Source: Tremella fuciformis (taxonomy: Eukaryota; Basidiomycota; Tremellomycetes; Tremellales; Tremellaceae). From it: a DNA stretch of 64,000 nucleotides. Positions 1-13,300 of the stretch are shown piece after piece. The notes beneath the pieces were generated by a model. That model was not told where the DNA came from and made no database searches. It was given only the letters and a program-made list of their open reading frames with translations. The stretch is from the NCBI GenBank assembly GCA_032768795.1, contig CP136490.1:3100001-3164000 (forward strand), written 5' to 3'. Each line of letters starts with the position of its first letter. Within the stretch, counting starts at the first letter, position 1. The position numbers and the translations under genes are program-made.

Positions 1-186
1 AGATAGTCGACGCAATGCATGCGCAGATGCAGCATTGTCTGTTTTGAGGGCTGTTGAAGCAGGGCAAGTTTCGGGTTTTGTCGATGTTTTTGCGGTTTTG
101 TCTGTTTCTGTTACTCTCCCACCCTGCCTCCTTCCCCCGTCCGCATCCCTCCCACTCGCCCGCCTCGCCATCACCCCGACCTGCCT

Positions 187-2533
187 CTACCATACCCGAG
201 TACCGGCACTCGCGACCGTAGCGCTTTTGAGCTCGCTGTATGTCCCCTCCACGCAAGCCTTCAGGTCTCGGTATGAAACCACAAGACACGATTGCTCATC
301 ACGAGAGACAAGCATGACTCGCTCATCAACCCCTGCGTCAAGCTGCACGTCAGCCTATGACGCGGGTTCCTGAGCAACTGACCTTGTTCAGACATGTCAA
401 TACATGCGAGAGATCCAGGACGGGCGAGCCGTCTGCCCCGGTGGAATGAAAGACGTAATCGCGGAAGAGCTTGAGGATATACCTGTCACCCGTTTCTGAC
501 CAGCGAGGATCTCGCTCGAACCTGATTATCAGTCAAACACGTCTCGCAGATGGGTTCCCGCACTCTTTCCGCTCGTTGACGAAAGCGAGCTTGGCCATCA
601 ATCGAACCAAGCGCCCGTTCTCCACCTCGGCTCCCAGCTCGCTCTCCAGAACGTCCACATAGCTACAGTCAGTGATGATCCCGGTAAAAGGAGCGAGACC
701 GAGCTCACTTCATCGAGGCATCGATTTCATTCAGGATCCTGGGGCCGATGGCACGGATGACCTCGTCGATATTCTTGATACCCCGTGGGGCGAGCAGATA
801 CTGTACAAGAGAGCGGACGTCTGGCGAGTACTGCCGACCAATGTGCTCAAGTGCGGCTTGAGCCGCCTGTGCTGCCTGAGCAGGATGATAGAATTCGCAA
901 CCCAACGACATGATGAGCCGCCCAAGATTGGCCAGATCTTCTTGCTGCAAAATCAGCCCTGCCGAAACTGGCTCATGTGGCAGCTGACTTGTTGCTGCAC
1001 AAGGTTGGCTGGCTGATCGTGAGTCATGACATCTAGTATACCACAGCCATTGAGCCGAATGCGGTTCTTCCCGGTGATGAGGAGTTTTGTCGGGTCGAGA
1101 TTGCGAGCGGCCAAGCCTGACGAGTGAATGGCTTTCAGAGCATTGGAGATCTGGGTGATATAGCTCCACAGCAATCTCTCTTGTACTGGCATTCCAGCAC
1201 GTCGCCTCGCCATCGGCCCCATGGTGCGTGGGTCCGCAAGATGCTCGTCAAATACAGTCGCTGATTCAGGGAAGTAGTCGTAGACCATGATCAAGGCTGA
1301 CATAAGATGCTGCCAAATGAGTACAAATAGGACTCACAATCATCCTCGAAGGCCTTTGTAGTGAATGCCTCTCGTAATCCAACGATATTGGGATGTCTCA
1401 TACGTCTCCAGGTGTCCACGTTCGCAAAGGCGACCTCGCTGGACACGCGATATCCTTCCACCCTCCGTAAGATGTATACATTGCCATCGACTGAGCTGAC
1501 TGCCTTGTACACCGGCGATGGATGACCATATACCCGGCTGGGTGGCGGCAGCGGTGCGCCCAGCGGAGAAAGCGAATGATATGACCCAAGTTCTTGAGGC
1601 AAGTTGAGATTTGGTATCTGCGGCTTGGCGTAGGTAGCATGCTGTCTGGCCTGAACCATGCGTCGGAGGTCGTCGGGAATGAAGAACGAGTGCAAGAGGT
1701 TATGCGACATGGGTGGGTTTGCGACGTGCGGTAGGGGAGAGACGTAGAGATTTTGGTCGAGAGGAATCGTACGCGTTGCCGTCGGCATGTACATGTTGCT
1801 GTCCATCCCGGGGGCGTGTTCGTACATCGACGCGTCGTACAGGTCGTGTGATCTAGACGTCGTAGAAGGTTCCGAGAGCTGAGGAACCAGACCTCCCGCA
1901 TTGGCGATGACAGGCCATGTCTGGGCAGGAGGATGGCCGATGGCAGGTGATTCTGGCCTGCCAGTCAGCCGGGCTGTCTGCGGAATGTCGTGGGTTGGAC
2001 TGGCCCTGGTGAGCCCTCCGGAATCGGCGTCTTGGGCACAAAGACAGGCGCTGACAGGTGCTCTGCGCCAAAACCTGATCTAGCGGTCGAGGAAGGCTTC
2101 GATGAAGAACTGGATGGCTTGGAGGACGGGGTAAAGCTCGGAATCGAGCTGCGAGTGGTCTCCGAGCCCTTCGAGTCGGGCGTATCAGTCGCCTGCATCT
2201 CAGCTTTGAAAAGTCATGCGCGCGCTCATCTGACATCAACAGGTGGGTGGTAGTACGGGCACTACGCGTCAGCCGCCTTTCCGCATGAACGGGCACGAAG
2301 GGCTGACGCCTGTGTTCTCATACTTGCACGCGCCATAGATCATGACATTCCTACATATCTTCTGTCCTGACTATTCAGCTCGCGTAGCCCATGCAGACTG
2401 CGTGCATTTGCTCACCTCTGTCCGCCTGCCCTTTGTCTCCATCGCTGGTCGCTGCTTCCTTGACCGGCGTCTTCGGAGCTACATGTGCGGGATTGACAAT
2501 CTGCACCGCGGCAGAACGGGGCTGGAAGGCCAT
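187..2533 (-). CDS. PAN3: PAN3, poly(A)-nuclease deadenylation complex subunit 3
   Basis: PAN3 is the regulatory pseudokinase subunit that brings the PAN2 exonuclease to poly(A) tails in the cytoplasm. Reading the minus strand, the first exon starts at ATG 2533. Splicing then gives a CCCH zinc finger ([16 protein letters not shown] followed after an intron by CPYYHPPVD). A Ser/Pro-rich linker follows (about 2198-1965), then the PAN3 linker ([14 protein letters not shown]), the degenerate kinase fold ([33 protein letters not shown]) and the C-terminal knob ([22 protein letters not shown], here quoted in part, near 570-430). The last exon ends with TAG at 187. About ten exons with introns near 45 bases are needed. 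The [11 protein letters not shown] segment lacks a normal HRD catalytic motif, as expected for this family. The 3' end lies close to the window edge but the CDS is complete. Confidence 0.93.
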
Positions 2534-2818
2534 CTATCGTTCTCGGGAGCCTCCGTAGGCGACATGCACCGTGTTCAAGAGGGCACAAGAGGTATCACAA
2601 GCAAAATGAAGGGTACAGATGGAAAGGAAGAAGCCAAAATGGGGTCGGATCTGGCTAAAACGCGAGCAAGACGAGCGATGCTTGGTTAGTTCCCGACCAC
2701 GCACGAGGTCCGACTGCCTTGCTGCCAGAATTCGAGATCGACAAAGCAAACACATGCATACAAAATGTGTAGAGGTGTGGCAAGACATGCAATGATTACA
2801 GAAATTGATGCAGATGCG
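2534..2818. other. Intergenic, PAN3 5' side and deoxyhypusine synthase 3' side
   Basis: The two genes run the same way on the minus strand, so this 285-base gap must hold the PAN3 promoter and the terminator of the gene at 2819-4076. I see no conserved coding signal or repeat in it. Confidence 0.5.
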
Positions 2819-4076
<1,258 letters not shown>

Positions 4077-4400
4077 CGTTCATGCGATACCCAACAGCTA
4101 CAACCGGATCTTTGAACTCACAAAAAGTCTCGATTACCTTCTTGCCGGATCACGTGAACCGGCTGTCCCGGTAAGGAATTGCCTTTTTAGGGAATTTGAT
4201 AGAGTCTCGTCATCCCGGCTCTCGGGTTTGATTCAAACAAAGCTATCATCCCGCTCTTTCATACTTTTGGGTTGAGGTTGACAACAACAGGCCAGCTGGT
4301 GTCTGCAAGACCACGCGCCTGTTGTTTCACAGATAAGGACACGAGACATTCCCACCAGCCGCTCGCTATCTTGGAGGAACCCCGACACGTCGATAGCAAC
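4077..4400. promoter_or_regulatory. Bidirectional promoter region DYS1 / MAD1
   Basis: The start codons of the divergent genes DYS1 (4076, minus) and MAD1 (4401, plus) are 324 bases apart, so both promoters must lie here. I recognise no specific binding site. Short ORFs across it lack family features. Confidence 0.45.
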
Positions 4401-6827
4401 ATGGATCCCGATCGCTCACTGACGGCGTCAACTTCGGCGACCGGTGGGAGGATTGTGCCAATCGGACACCATAGATCCAGGTCATCCATTGGACCTCTGT
4501 TCACACCGATACAAAGAGGAGACAAGGTCCTTGGAAAGCGGCCAGCCAACGACGCAGGCTTAGAGGGTGAGGCGCTTCACACATCAGAGCTGACATGCTG
4601 AGTCCCAGATCCCGGGACAGTGCGGAAGCAGCTTCTGCAGAGTCAGAGTCAGATGACGACATTGCAGCGGAGAATCCTCGCTCTTGAGGCGGCAGACAGG
4701 GAGAAGGACCGGAAGGTCGAGGAGCAGCAACTGCAGATTGACAGACTCAAGCGGGAAAGGATGGTGTTGCTGGAAGGCGAAACGGCAGAACGGCAAACGG
4801 GCGAGAGCCGAGAGAAGGCTTGGTCTGAAGAGCGTGTAAGCTTGTTATGCTTCTGTCGTGCCCTCACTCACACAGTAGCTCTCACTGACAGCTCAAACGA
4901 TCGAATTGCGTGAGAAGAATGCCCAGCTCTCGGACGCGCTCGAGAGATTACGATCCGAGCACACGCAGCTGTCCAACAAGTATTCCACGCTGGATTTGTC
5001 ACATCGGAGTCAGAGCTCTTTGCTTGAGAACCGAGTCAAAGACCTACAGACGGAATGTAGCAATCTCAGGCAATGGGAACGGAGAGCCAAGGGTCTGTCA
5101 ATAGACCTCGAGGAGGAGAAGCGGAGATCCGAGCTCGCACGCCAAGGCACAGAGGACGCCGCTGCGGATCGTCGAGGAGATGAAAAACTACGCGTTGAAT
5201 TGAAGCGTGAGTCTCGCCGAAGATTTGAGCATACGCACTCACAGTGGACAGGACAGTCTCAGCATCTGAGCACACTTGAACGCACTAGCAGAGAGATGGC
5301 GGCTGAACTCCACGATTTGCGACAGAAGAAGAAAGAGGTGGACGCAGCCGAAAGGACAAGCAGGGATGTTGAGCGAGCTCTCAGAGAGGAGATACGGACC
5401 CTCAATGAGCAATTGGAACGGTCTCGGCGTGACATGGAGTAAGCAAAATGGTGACATCTCGGAGCAGGCTGATGAAGCAGGTCTCTCACTCAGACTTTCT
5501 CTGCCGATGCGAGCAGCTCGGAAGATGTCGCCACACTGCATGGCCGACTCTCCGCCCTTTCCAGCCTGCACACTCAGGCAACCACTGAGCTCTCCGCCAA
5601 GGACAAGCAGGTCCACTCCTTGCAAATGCGCCTCTCTGAGCTCTCCGCGTCCTCGGCGAGTTCCATAGTGGAGTTGAAGCGACAAGCCGATAATGCCGAG
5701 CGTGAGCTTCGCTGGGCCAAGGAAGGCCGAGCACAGGCGGAGAAGCGCGAGGAGCTCGCGAGGAAGGAGGCGGACGCCATCAGGCAGCGGGTGGGTTCCC
5801 GCTAGATTTGTATTGCGTTAGCTGATCCGGCCAGTCTCAACCTATGCCAGGCGCCGTCGTCACATCTTCTGACCAGGCCAGTCGGGTATCAGAGCTCGAG
5901 GCGCTCGTGGACCTGTACAAGACCGAGCTGGCCGGCATGTCTCGCGACTCTCGAGAAGTAGAGGAGAGATTGGCGGAAGGCGCTGGCCTGGTCAAGCAGT
6001 CTGCACTTCAGCAAGCCGAAGCGAAAGTCGCCCAGCTGGAAAGAGGCAAGTTTCAGTCACGCCATATGAGGAGCGCTGACTTGCCAGACGTGCAGAGCCT
6101 CGAGGCGACCATCAGCCAGCTCACCTCGGCCAACACGACTCTAGATGCGGAGGTCAACGATCTCATGCGTCGGGTTGCCTCCGGAGAGTACAATCCGGCA
6201 ACGGAACGGTGCATCGAAATGAAAGACAACCCCGCTTCGCGTGCCATGGCAGTCAGAACGCAGATGCTGGACGATCTTAAAGCGGAAAACAAAGCGCTCC
6301 TGGCGAGATTGGCATCCGCAGATAAAGGCAGCGCGCCGAGTGCAGGCGACGGAGAGGGCATGGTACCCCGGTCCAGCTACGACCGTCTGGTCAAGGAGAA
6401 GGATGACCTGGAGAAAGCGCACGCCAAGAGGTTATTGCGACTCAAAGAGGTGAGTCGGATCTATGTGTGATCAAGGTGCACTGACAAAGGCAGATTTTCG
6501 GCAACAAATCGAAGGAATTCCTTGAGGCGGTTTACTCTCTTCTGGGCTGGCGTATCAAGTTCGACGAGACTGGCGCGGATATCCGGTTGACGTCAATGTA
6601 CGCGCCGAAAGGCAAGATGGGCTTGACACTCAAGTTTGCGAGTCAAGAAGGGCACTTTGGGACAATGGCCATGTCGGGCGCGATGGCCAAAGGGTTGGAG
6701 GATGTGAGGCACTTTTGGATTGTGGAGAGGCAGAGCGTACCCGGTTTCTTGGCACAGGTTACGACCGAGATGTTTGAGAAGACAACGGTGAGTCTACATT
6801 TGTGATTAAGGGCAGTTCTGATAGTGA
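4401..6827 (+). CDS. MAD1: Mad1, spindle assembly checkpoint coiled-coil protein
   Basis: Mad1 sits at unattached kinetochores and converts Mad2 to its inhibitory form. From ATG 4401 the protein begins with a short basic, disordered head. Several hundred residues of coiled coil rich in Glu, Lys, Arg and Leu follow (for example KVEEQQLQIDRLKRERM and DLQTECSNLRQWERRAK), split over about seven exons by introns of 40-60 bases. The diagnostic part is the globular C-terminus from about 6494: FGNKSKEFLEAVYSLLGW, then DIRLTSMYAPK, then HFWIVERQSVPGFLAQ, matching the RLTSxYA fold of Mad1 C-terminal domains. The stop is TGA 6825-6827 after a last intron, or TGA 6803-6805 if that intron is retained; both leave the fold intact. 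Confidence 0.88.
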
Positions 6828-6967
6828 AGATTGGCCGAGCGGCAGGTTATGTGGGATTGGAATAACGACTCTTCTCTTGGTTTGTACGTTTTTCATGATT
6901 GGACCATGACGTCCGGGTACGATGCTAGATTGGCCATGAGTGTCCTGCTCGTCCTGCCTTCTCCCGA

Positions 6968-7692
6968 TTACATTTCACCGCACTCTGCTATGCGCACCAG
7001 CAGCTTTGGCCGGTTGTTCGCTCCCGTCGGGACGTTCTCCACCTTGCGCACCGTCAACATCCCCTCCACCACCCGTCCAAATACCGTATGCTTGCCGTCA
7101 AGGAAGTCGGCGGGCGCAGTCGTGATGAAGAACTGGCACCCGTTGGTATTCGGGCCCGAGTTGGCCATGGACAGCAGACCCGGACCGGTATGCTTGACCG
7201 TGAAGTTCTCATCTTCGAACTCGGTGCCGTAGATCGAGAAAGAGCCCGTCCCGTCGCCGCGCAGGAAGTCGCCGCCCTGGATCATGAACTGCGGGATACT
7301 GCTCTCAGCTTCCTTCCTCAGCGTATCACGCCCGACGAGTCAGCTCACACTCTGCGCGTCAGCTCTAGTCTCCGCTGCTCAGGAGGAGCTGACCGGTGGA
7401 AGGTGGCCTTTTTGTAGCCTTGAGGAATCTGGTTCACCCTATGTTCTCCCGTACATAGCTGTCGAAAGTTCTCAGCGGTTCTACTCGTGAGCTTTTTCGA
7501 CCATCCCACTAGGCAGCTGACTTGGGCGTGATGTCGCTGAACAGTTCTGCCTGTCAGCACATCTGCCTGTGGCACAGAGCCAAAGGAGGACCGACCCATC
7601 TTCACGCGGCCTGCAGGGGTATCTCCAATATGGATGTCGAAGAAGACGACGGGTCGCACATGTCCCGCTGGAGGCTCCGGGATGCTCGACAT
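6968..7692 (-). CDS. Cyclophilin H-type peptidyl-prolyl isomerase
   Basis: Cyclophilins catalyse cis-trans isomerisation of X-Pro bonds; the H type works in the U4/U6 snRNP of the spliceosome. The start is ATG 7692 ([20 protein letters not shown]). Exons then give [56 protein letters not shown] and [11 protein letters not shown], which include the active-site Arg, the QGGDF strand and the catalytic-pocket Gln-Phe-Phe. The ending RIAECGEM resembles the CGEM end of human PPIH, the main reason for choosing the H type over cytosolic cyclophilin A. At least three short introns are present. The 3' end converges on MAD1 with about 140 bases between the stops. Confidence 0.9.
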
Positions 7693-7883
7693 GGCTCTTC
7701 CTGCTCCGCGCGTTTGCTATGAGCGAGAAAGAACAGGAGGCGAGAGTGTATGGCACTTGCCACCCAAACGAGCTCTTCCGTTCGTGAATAAGTCAGTCTT
7801 TACGTAAAGCCTGTTTCTTCTCTGGCAAAAGTCCAGTCTCGATCGCATCTCTGCTATTCTTCTCTGACTTGCGTTGCACCACC
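7693..7883. promoter_or_regulatory. Bidirectional promoter, cyclophilin H / mitochondrial bL33
   Basis: A gap of 191 bases separates two divergent start codons (7692 minus, 7884 plus). It must serve both genes. No specific motif was recognised. Confidence 0.4.
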
Positions 7884-8213
7884 ATGGCACCCAAGGCCAA
7901 GCAAAGGTCAGCTGGCTGGAACGGGGAGTACAAATGAGCTGACGACCAGACGTATCCTCGTCAAGCTGGTGTCGACCGCCCTGTCGGGCTTTTTCTACAC
8001 TACCACCCGACCACGTTTGGCGGACAAGCTGGCCATGATGAAGTACGACCCGAAAGGTGGGTGCTCCGAGACATTCGTCCCTTGCAGCTACCCCAACTCG
8101 ACATCAACGCAGCTGCCTTCGCTTGCATTCTCATGAGCGGCACGGAGGTAGTGTCAAATGGCTGACTCGCAGTGAAAAAGCATGTCCTCTTCACCGAACA
8201 AAAAATAAAATGA
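7884..8213 (+). CDS. Mitochondrial ribosomal protein bL33m
   Basis: A small basic protein of the large mitochondrial ribosomal subunit, too fragmented for a simple ORF scan. It is built from three exons: 7884-7906, 7950-8056 and 8173-8213. The product is about 56 residues and contains ILVKLVSTALSGFFYTT, then RPRLADKLAMMKYDP, then KKHVLFTEQKIK. The L-S-T-A-x-(S/T)-G-x-x-Y core and the K-x-D-P-x-x-x-K-H-V-x-x-x-E end are the bacterial L33 signature. Introns are 43 and 116 bases, both GT-AG. Its length equals the usual bL33. S. cerevisiae calls the equivalent MRPL39. It shares a promoter region with cyclophilin H and converges on the CUZ1-like gene. Confidence 0.88.
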
Positions 8214-8333
8214 CCCCTTACCCGGATGTTCGCCACATCAATCTGACCCCTTGTCGCCTTCACAGTCGCGCATCTCATCGCATCTGCATACACATGTACA
8301 ACAACACATCATACCATGCATTGGCCATACCCG

Positions 8334-9481
8334 TCAGACGTCTTCTCTTGGCCAGCCTCGAACGAGCAGGACCAAACCCCCCTCTGGGATGCCGACACCG
8401 GCAGACTTGCTCAAGTCGATCACTTTGACCGATCTAGGCTGGTCGGGAGGGCTGGAGAGGCAAAGAAGTCCTAGCGTCTGTCGCTTAGCTGAATTCCGCG
8501 CGACAAATCCAGATCTCACTTTGGCTGGATCGGACCTATCTGGCGGTCGCCGAACTTTCAGCTTGTCCACCATCACATCCAGCACCTTGCCACATGGCGT
8601 TTCCTGCAAATCAGCCGGGGACGCTGAATCGCTCAGATATTGAGACGCACGGCCAGTACCCAAGCCCTCTCCGATTTGCCAGTCCACTTGCCGCTCGCCT
8701 TCCATGCTTCAACGCTGACCTGGGCGTCCGATGTGGCGAGACCATACTCGAAGTACCTCTTCTCCCGTGTATCGTCCACTGAGGCTCGGGAGTCAAGCGG
8801 TATTGCCGTTCCGCGGATCTTGCGTACATGAATCTCGTGCAGCTTCTCCTCTTTCGTCTTCGGCTTCTTCTCCACTGCCGTCGCCCCTTGCACATCTGCG
8901 TGATTGGTCACCATCGTGCGCGAAGGGCCGGCAGCAGGAGCCGGCTCCCGCTTCCTATTGTCCACCGGAATCTGCGCTGGCGGCTTGGGCTTGCTCTTCT
9001 GGCTGATCCCGGGGAAGTTGCGTGCAAGCAGCAGCTTGGCCTGCGCTCTGCGCTCTTCCGCCGCATCGTTGCGGGCGTTATAGTCCCGCGGGCCCGGACA
9101 GGCATGCTGGTCCTGCTGCCGATGTCTCCACTTCAGCTGCTCCTCTCACTCGTCCAGCCGAGCTCAGACCCACGAGACGCAATAGGCCACATCACAACCT
9201 TGACAGAGTACTACCTTGCCTATGCCCGATCCGCCAGCTTCCCCAGCTCCAGCCACGGCGGATATCGTGGGCTTTGCACAGCCGACCATGGGGCATCGTG
9301 CGCGTGGAGAGAAGGTGGACGGGCTGGCTCGGCCGGTGTAGGGCGCTGAGGCTGCACATGGGTGTGTCTGGATGTGCGCGGTGCAGAAGGACGACGAGCA
9401 AAATGGGCAGTGTAATGGGAGAAAGTCGACCGTGCTGCAGAAGTTGGAGGAGCACCGGCTGCCTATGTGCAGCATTGCCAT
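8334..9481 (-). CDS. AN1 zinc-finger and ubiquitin-like protein (Cuz1/ZFAND1 type)
   Basis: Cuz1 and ZFAND1 link the proteasome and Cdc48/p97 during arsenite and proteotoxic stress. From ATG 9481 the protein opens with an AN1 finger (DFLPLHCPFCSSSFC, then HIQTHPC). A second AN1 finger follows; its CxxHx5HxC half forms only after a 48-base intron is removed between AYC and WRHRQQDQHAC. A basic linker (KTKEEKLHEIHVRKIRG) leads to the last exons, which encode a beta-grasp-like tail (GKVLDVMVDKLKV, then SVKVIDLSKSAGVGIPEGG, then LVLLVRGW). The stop is at 8334. Two AN1 fingers plus a C-terminal ubiquitin-like fold is the Cuz1 layout. That the tail is a true UBL is inference from pattern. Confidence 0.82.
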
Positions 9482-9704
9482 GGTGCTAGCGTTCGCCCAG
9501 CTGCCTGGCCATCATCCAACAACACCTCGTCCAAGCAGCAAGCCAAGGATCACTTGGCTCCCCACTTCCCCCACCCTTCTCTCGGTCCCACGTGGCATAT
9601 ATTCCCTGCGTATCACTCCCTCCTTTACGAACAGCTAGAATTACAGTCTGCAAAGTCAACTATCCCTCTACACCGACCACTCCGTTCCGCGCCCGCTCGC
9701 CGAG
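9482..9704. promoter_or_regulatory. Bidirectional promoter, CUZ1-like / mitochondrial uS14
   Basis: These 223 bases lie between divergent start codons (9481 minus, 9705 plus). The stretch contains pyrimidine-rich segments before 9705 but no motif I can name. Confidence 0.4.
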
Positions 9705-10061
9705 ATGGGGTCCAAATCCCAGCTGCTGCGAGACAGCGCCAAGCGCGTCCTCGCCAACCAAAACGAGCTCCAACGCCGCGCATTCCTCTACGTCGCACGC
9801 AATACCTCCCTGCCTCCTTCCGTACGACATCGCGCTCAGCTAGGGCTAAACGCTTTCGACGATGGGCGGGGTCGCATGGGGCTCGTGAAGAATCGATGTG
9901 TCGAAACGGGCAGAGGGAGGGGTATCATGAGTGGTTTCGGGCTGTGTCGGGTGAGCTTCGCCTCACTCGCGATTGAGATTAAGAGGGCTGATTGGGAGTA
10001 CCAATTTCGACTGAAAGCCCTTGCTGGGGAGCTGCCTGGTGTCAAGAAGGCGAGCTGGTAA
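9705..10061 (+). CDS. MRP2: Mitochondrial ribosomal protein uS14m
   Basis: A component of the small mitochondrial ribosomal subunit that contacts 16S-like rRNA. Two exons, 9705-9950 and 9999-10061, flank a 48-base intron and give a protein of about 102 residues. Visible S14 features are [20 protein letters not shown], the [12 protein letters not shown] motif and the ending [14 protein letters not shown], which is nearly invariant in S14. The zinc cysteines of some bacterial S14 proteins are absent, as is usual for the mitochondrial C-minus form. This is the second mitoribosomal gene within 2 kb. Confidence 0.93.
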   Translation: MGSKSQLLRDSAKRVLANQNELQRRAFLYVARNTSLPPSVRHRAQLGLNAFDDGRGRMGLVKNRCVETGRGRGIMSGFGLCRVSFASLAIEIKRADWEYQFRLKALAGELPGVKKASW

Positions 10062-10313
10062 TCGCTGCCCCCGAACTCGAGCAGAAACGACCGAATACCA
10101 CATCTCCAAAGGCGAGACAGACCATCTCCTCTCGATCAGACACACCCACCATACCTGTTGTATGCATCTACGATCCGCCGCCTCCCCCTCTCTCGGACCC
10201 ACATAGCATTGCAAGTTGCATGGCACATCGTCAATCTATCTGTACAAGCAACCTCATCTGCTCTTCTTACTTCTGACGGACTCACTCCGCTTCCACTTCT
10301 CACTCCCTGCTAC
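10062..10313. other. Convergent intergenic region, uS14m / PSD2
   Basis: These 252 bases lie between two converging stop codons. They hold the 3' ends and terminators of both genes; I see no other feature. Confidence 0.4.
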
Positions 10314-13300
10314 CTAGGCAGAGGGACCCCTCGTACTGCGCCCAATGCCCATGCCCATCCGCACAAGCGTCTCGATGGCAGCCCGCCCATTATTCTTCAG
10401 ATCCTCATCCCACTCTAGCACCCCCTTCTCAAACACACACACGATCGTCGAACCGCCAAAGGCAAAGTAGCCTAGCTCATCCGCGCGCTCCACCTGCTGA
10501 CCTTCTTCGACCGAAGTCAAGATACTGCCCACCATCATCGCGCCCACCCACACGGTCATGACCAGCCCAAACTCGTCGCTTTCGATCGGCACTACCTTAC
10601 GCACATTCTCCCCGTAAACATCCAGGCTCGTACGGATCGCCTGTGGGTTGACGGTATAGTACTCGCCATCGATGAGAGTCATCTTGCCGATCGTCCCCTT
10701 CACTGGCGAGTGGAATCGATGATAGTCCTGAGGTGCTAGGCGGAAAATGGCCAAAGATCCCCCCTCATATTTGCTGACAACGTCTTTGTAATTTGGTCCC
10801 AGCAGACGAGCAATCGTGAACTCCCGTCCTTTGATCCAGATACTTGTGGCGTCCTGTATGGTCTCGAACGCCATCATCCGGCAATCGGCACACGAGACAA
10901 GACGATGGTCGTTTCCAGGCTCGGCAACAGGCCGAGCATCCGGCTTGAGCTTGCGGTAGAAGAACTGGTTGAAGGTCTTGAAGGAGTCAAGAGGATCCAG
11001 TATCTCGTCCACGTTGAGGTGGTGGAATGCAATGAAAGGCAGGATGTCGGCAGCAGAAGCTGGCGAATCATACTTGACGCCCTGCTTCACGGACAGAGAT
11101 TTGAGCAATTTGCGTGCTGACAATGAGCGCTCAACCCAATGGCTTTGTCAGGGACGCACCTCTGCCGCCCTCCATCCTGGACTTGGCACCTTTGTAAAGC
11201 ACTCTGATACCAAGGCGAACATAAACGGCCATTTTTTCCTCCTGTAGTTGACCCGTCGAGCGATCCTGAACCAAAATATTCGCTGAGTTGGCGCCCAAGC
11301 TGTATGCTCCTACCGTCACCTTGTTGACGAGCTTGGTGAAGAACTTCCTCTGGGCCTGAGAGCTTGTCACGTAGTTCGCCGTCACAATGCGGTCGATCCT
11401 GCTCCAGTCGCTCGATGCGCAGATGGCGAGATGCGTAACGATATCCTGCTCGGACTTGCGCTTCAATCGTGGTCGATGGCAAAGCGGGCATGTCCGAATG
11501 TTGATCACCCGCTCTAGCTCGTCCGGCGTTTCTGAGTCTTCGGGATCACTGATTGCGGGAGTAGATAGGCCTGATTGAGATGCAGAAAGGCTGCCGCTGG
11601 GCGGATCGACAGACGTGGTCGCGGTCCGGTCGACTCTCACTGTTGGTATCGCTGTATCCGTTGCTGGCCGTTGATTGCCAGGTCCCGACGCGTCCTCTTC
11701 CCCACTCAGGGCGGAGCGACGTATATGATCCGCAAGCTCATCTGCATCCACCGGGGATGAGATCGCGTCTGAAGGACCGGTGAGTTTCAGACCATCAAGA
11801 ACGGGCTTCGGTGCCACGCTAGGAGTCTGCAAGCCAGACGGCCCGAATTCATCCTTTGTGACATGAGCTTTCTCCGACCTGCTCTTCGTCACCTCCTTCT
11901 CCAAACTTTGTATAACCTCGTCAAAGGTCAGCTCGTCCTTTTCGAGCGATTTGCCGCAGGCCGAGAAGTAGCCTTGGATGGTATTGAGTGTAAGGGTTGA
12001 GCCCAGCGAGTCGAGCATGGCAGTGAGCTCAGTGTAGGACATGGTGCCCGTCTCATCCGCGTCGTACTGCTGCAGATATTGCCGCCAGAAACGCTGTCGG
12101 AGGGCATCGTACGGTTCATACTTGGCTCGCACCGTGAGTTTAGGTGCATGTCGAGACTCCCATGGCATGTCCCTCTCTGTTTGAAGGGAGAGCTAAGGCG
12201 TCAATAGGTTTCTAGTAAGGTGCTGATGGACCTACTGTGAATTCCTTCATTTCGTGCTTCCCGTCTTCCTCCTTCCCATACAGACCAGTATCTGGATCAG
12301 GTTTGGGAGCGCCAGCCATGAGTTCGCCGATTGGGATGGTTGCAGTGCCGACCATGTCATTGCCGGAAATCTTATCCCAATCCAGAACGGCAAATTGGGC
12401 TGTGAAAGCGCTCTCGTGTCTTCGCACATGGAATAAGAGCTTCTCGTCCCAGGTCGGATTGAGAGAATGGCGGATGACGCGTGTTCGGAAGACCTTCTTG
12501 CCGAAAGATATGACCACGAATGGGTCCATGTCAAAAGACACCTTGAACGCTGCTAGGTAAGACGAGAGCATCCCGGGAGGTGGGATGCACTCACAGTTCT
12601 TGATTCGCGGGAGGTCGGTCGCGCCCTTGATCTCCATGATGACTATGCCGAGGACCTCTTTGCCCTGCGTGGCGTCCAAGTTGAAGTCTCTGGTCGACTT
12701 GCGCGAAGGAGCGGCGCTCTTGGTACGCCTGAACAATGGTTTCTTCAGCTTGGTGCCGCCTGGAGTGACTGCACCTGGCGTGCTGGGGCCAGGGGACTCT
12801 TCTCTGCTTGGTCGGTCGAAGTACCCCGGCAGTGAAGATTGTCGCGTTGGTGTCCTCGTTCCCTTCGTATCCGGAGGCGCGAGCGCAGCCGTCTTTGGTG
12901 GTGGGGGCAGACCTGCGCCTGTGTCGTTCGCCGAGTCCACTAAAGTTTCCGTGCCACTGCGGGAGATCGGTGGGGGGGAGTCGTGCAGCTGCGTCTCATC
13001 TTCCTCCTCCAAAGCATCCTCGTACTCGTCATCCTCGCTTGAAGTGGATGATAGCCCATCATCGTCTAGCAGCTCATTGTCCGATTCCTCATCCTCCTCC
13101 GGTAGCCCGACATTGCCAGGGACAGGCTCCATCTTGTGTTTGCCGCCCAAAGGTGCAACGATCGAGGCCGTAGCGGTCTGAAGTAAGGCCATGGGTGAAT
13201 ATGAAGCGGCGGGCGCGTCGTCGACCATTGGAGCCGAACTGCGCCGCTGTTTGGAGCGCATTTTGACAGTGCCAATACCTTGGTGCTGATAGCTAAGTGA

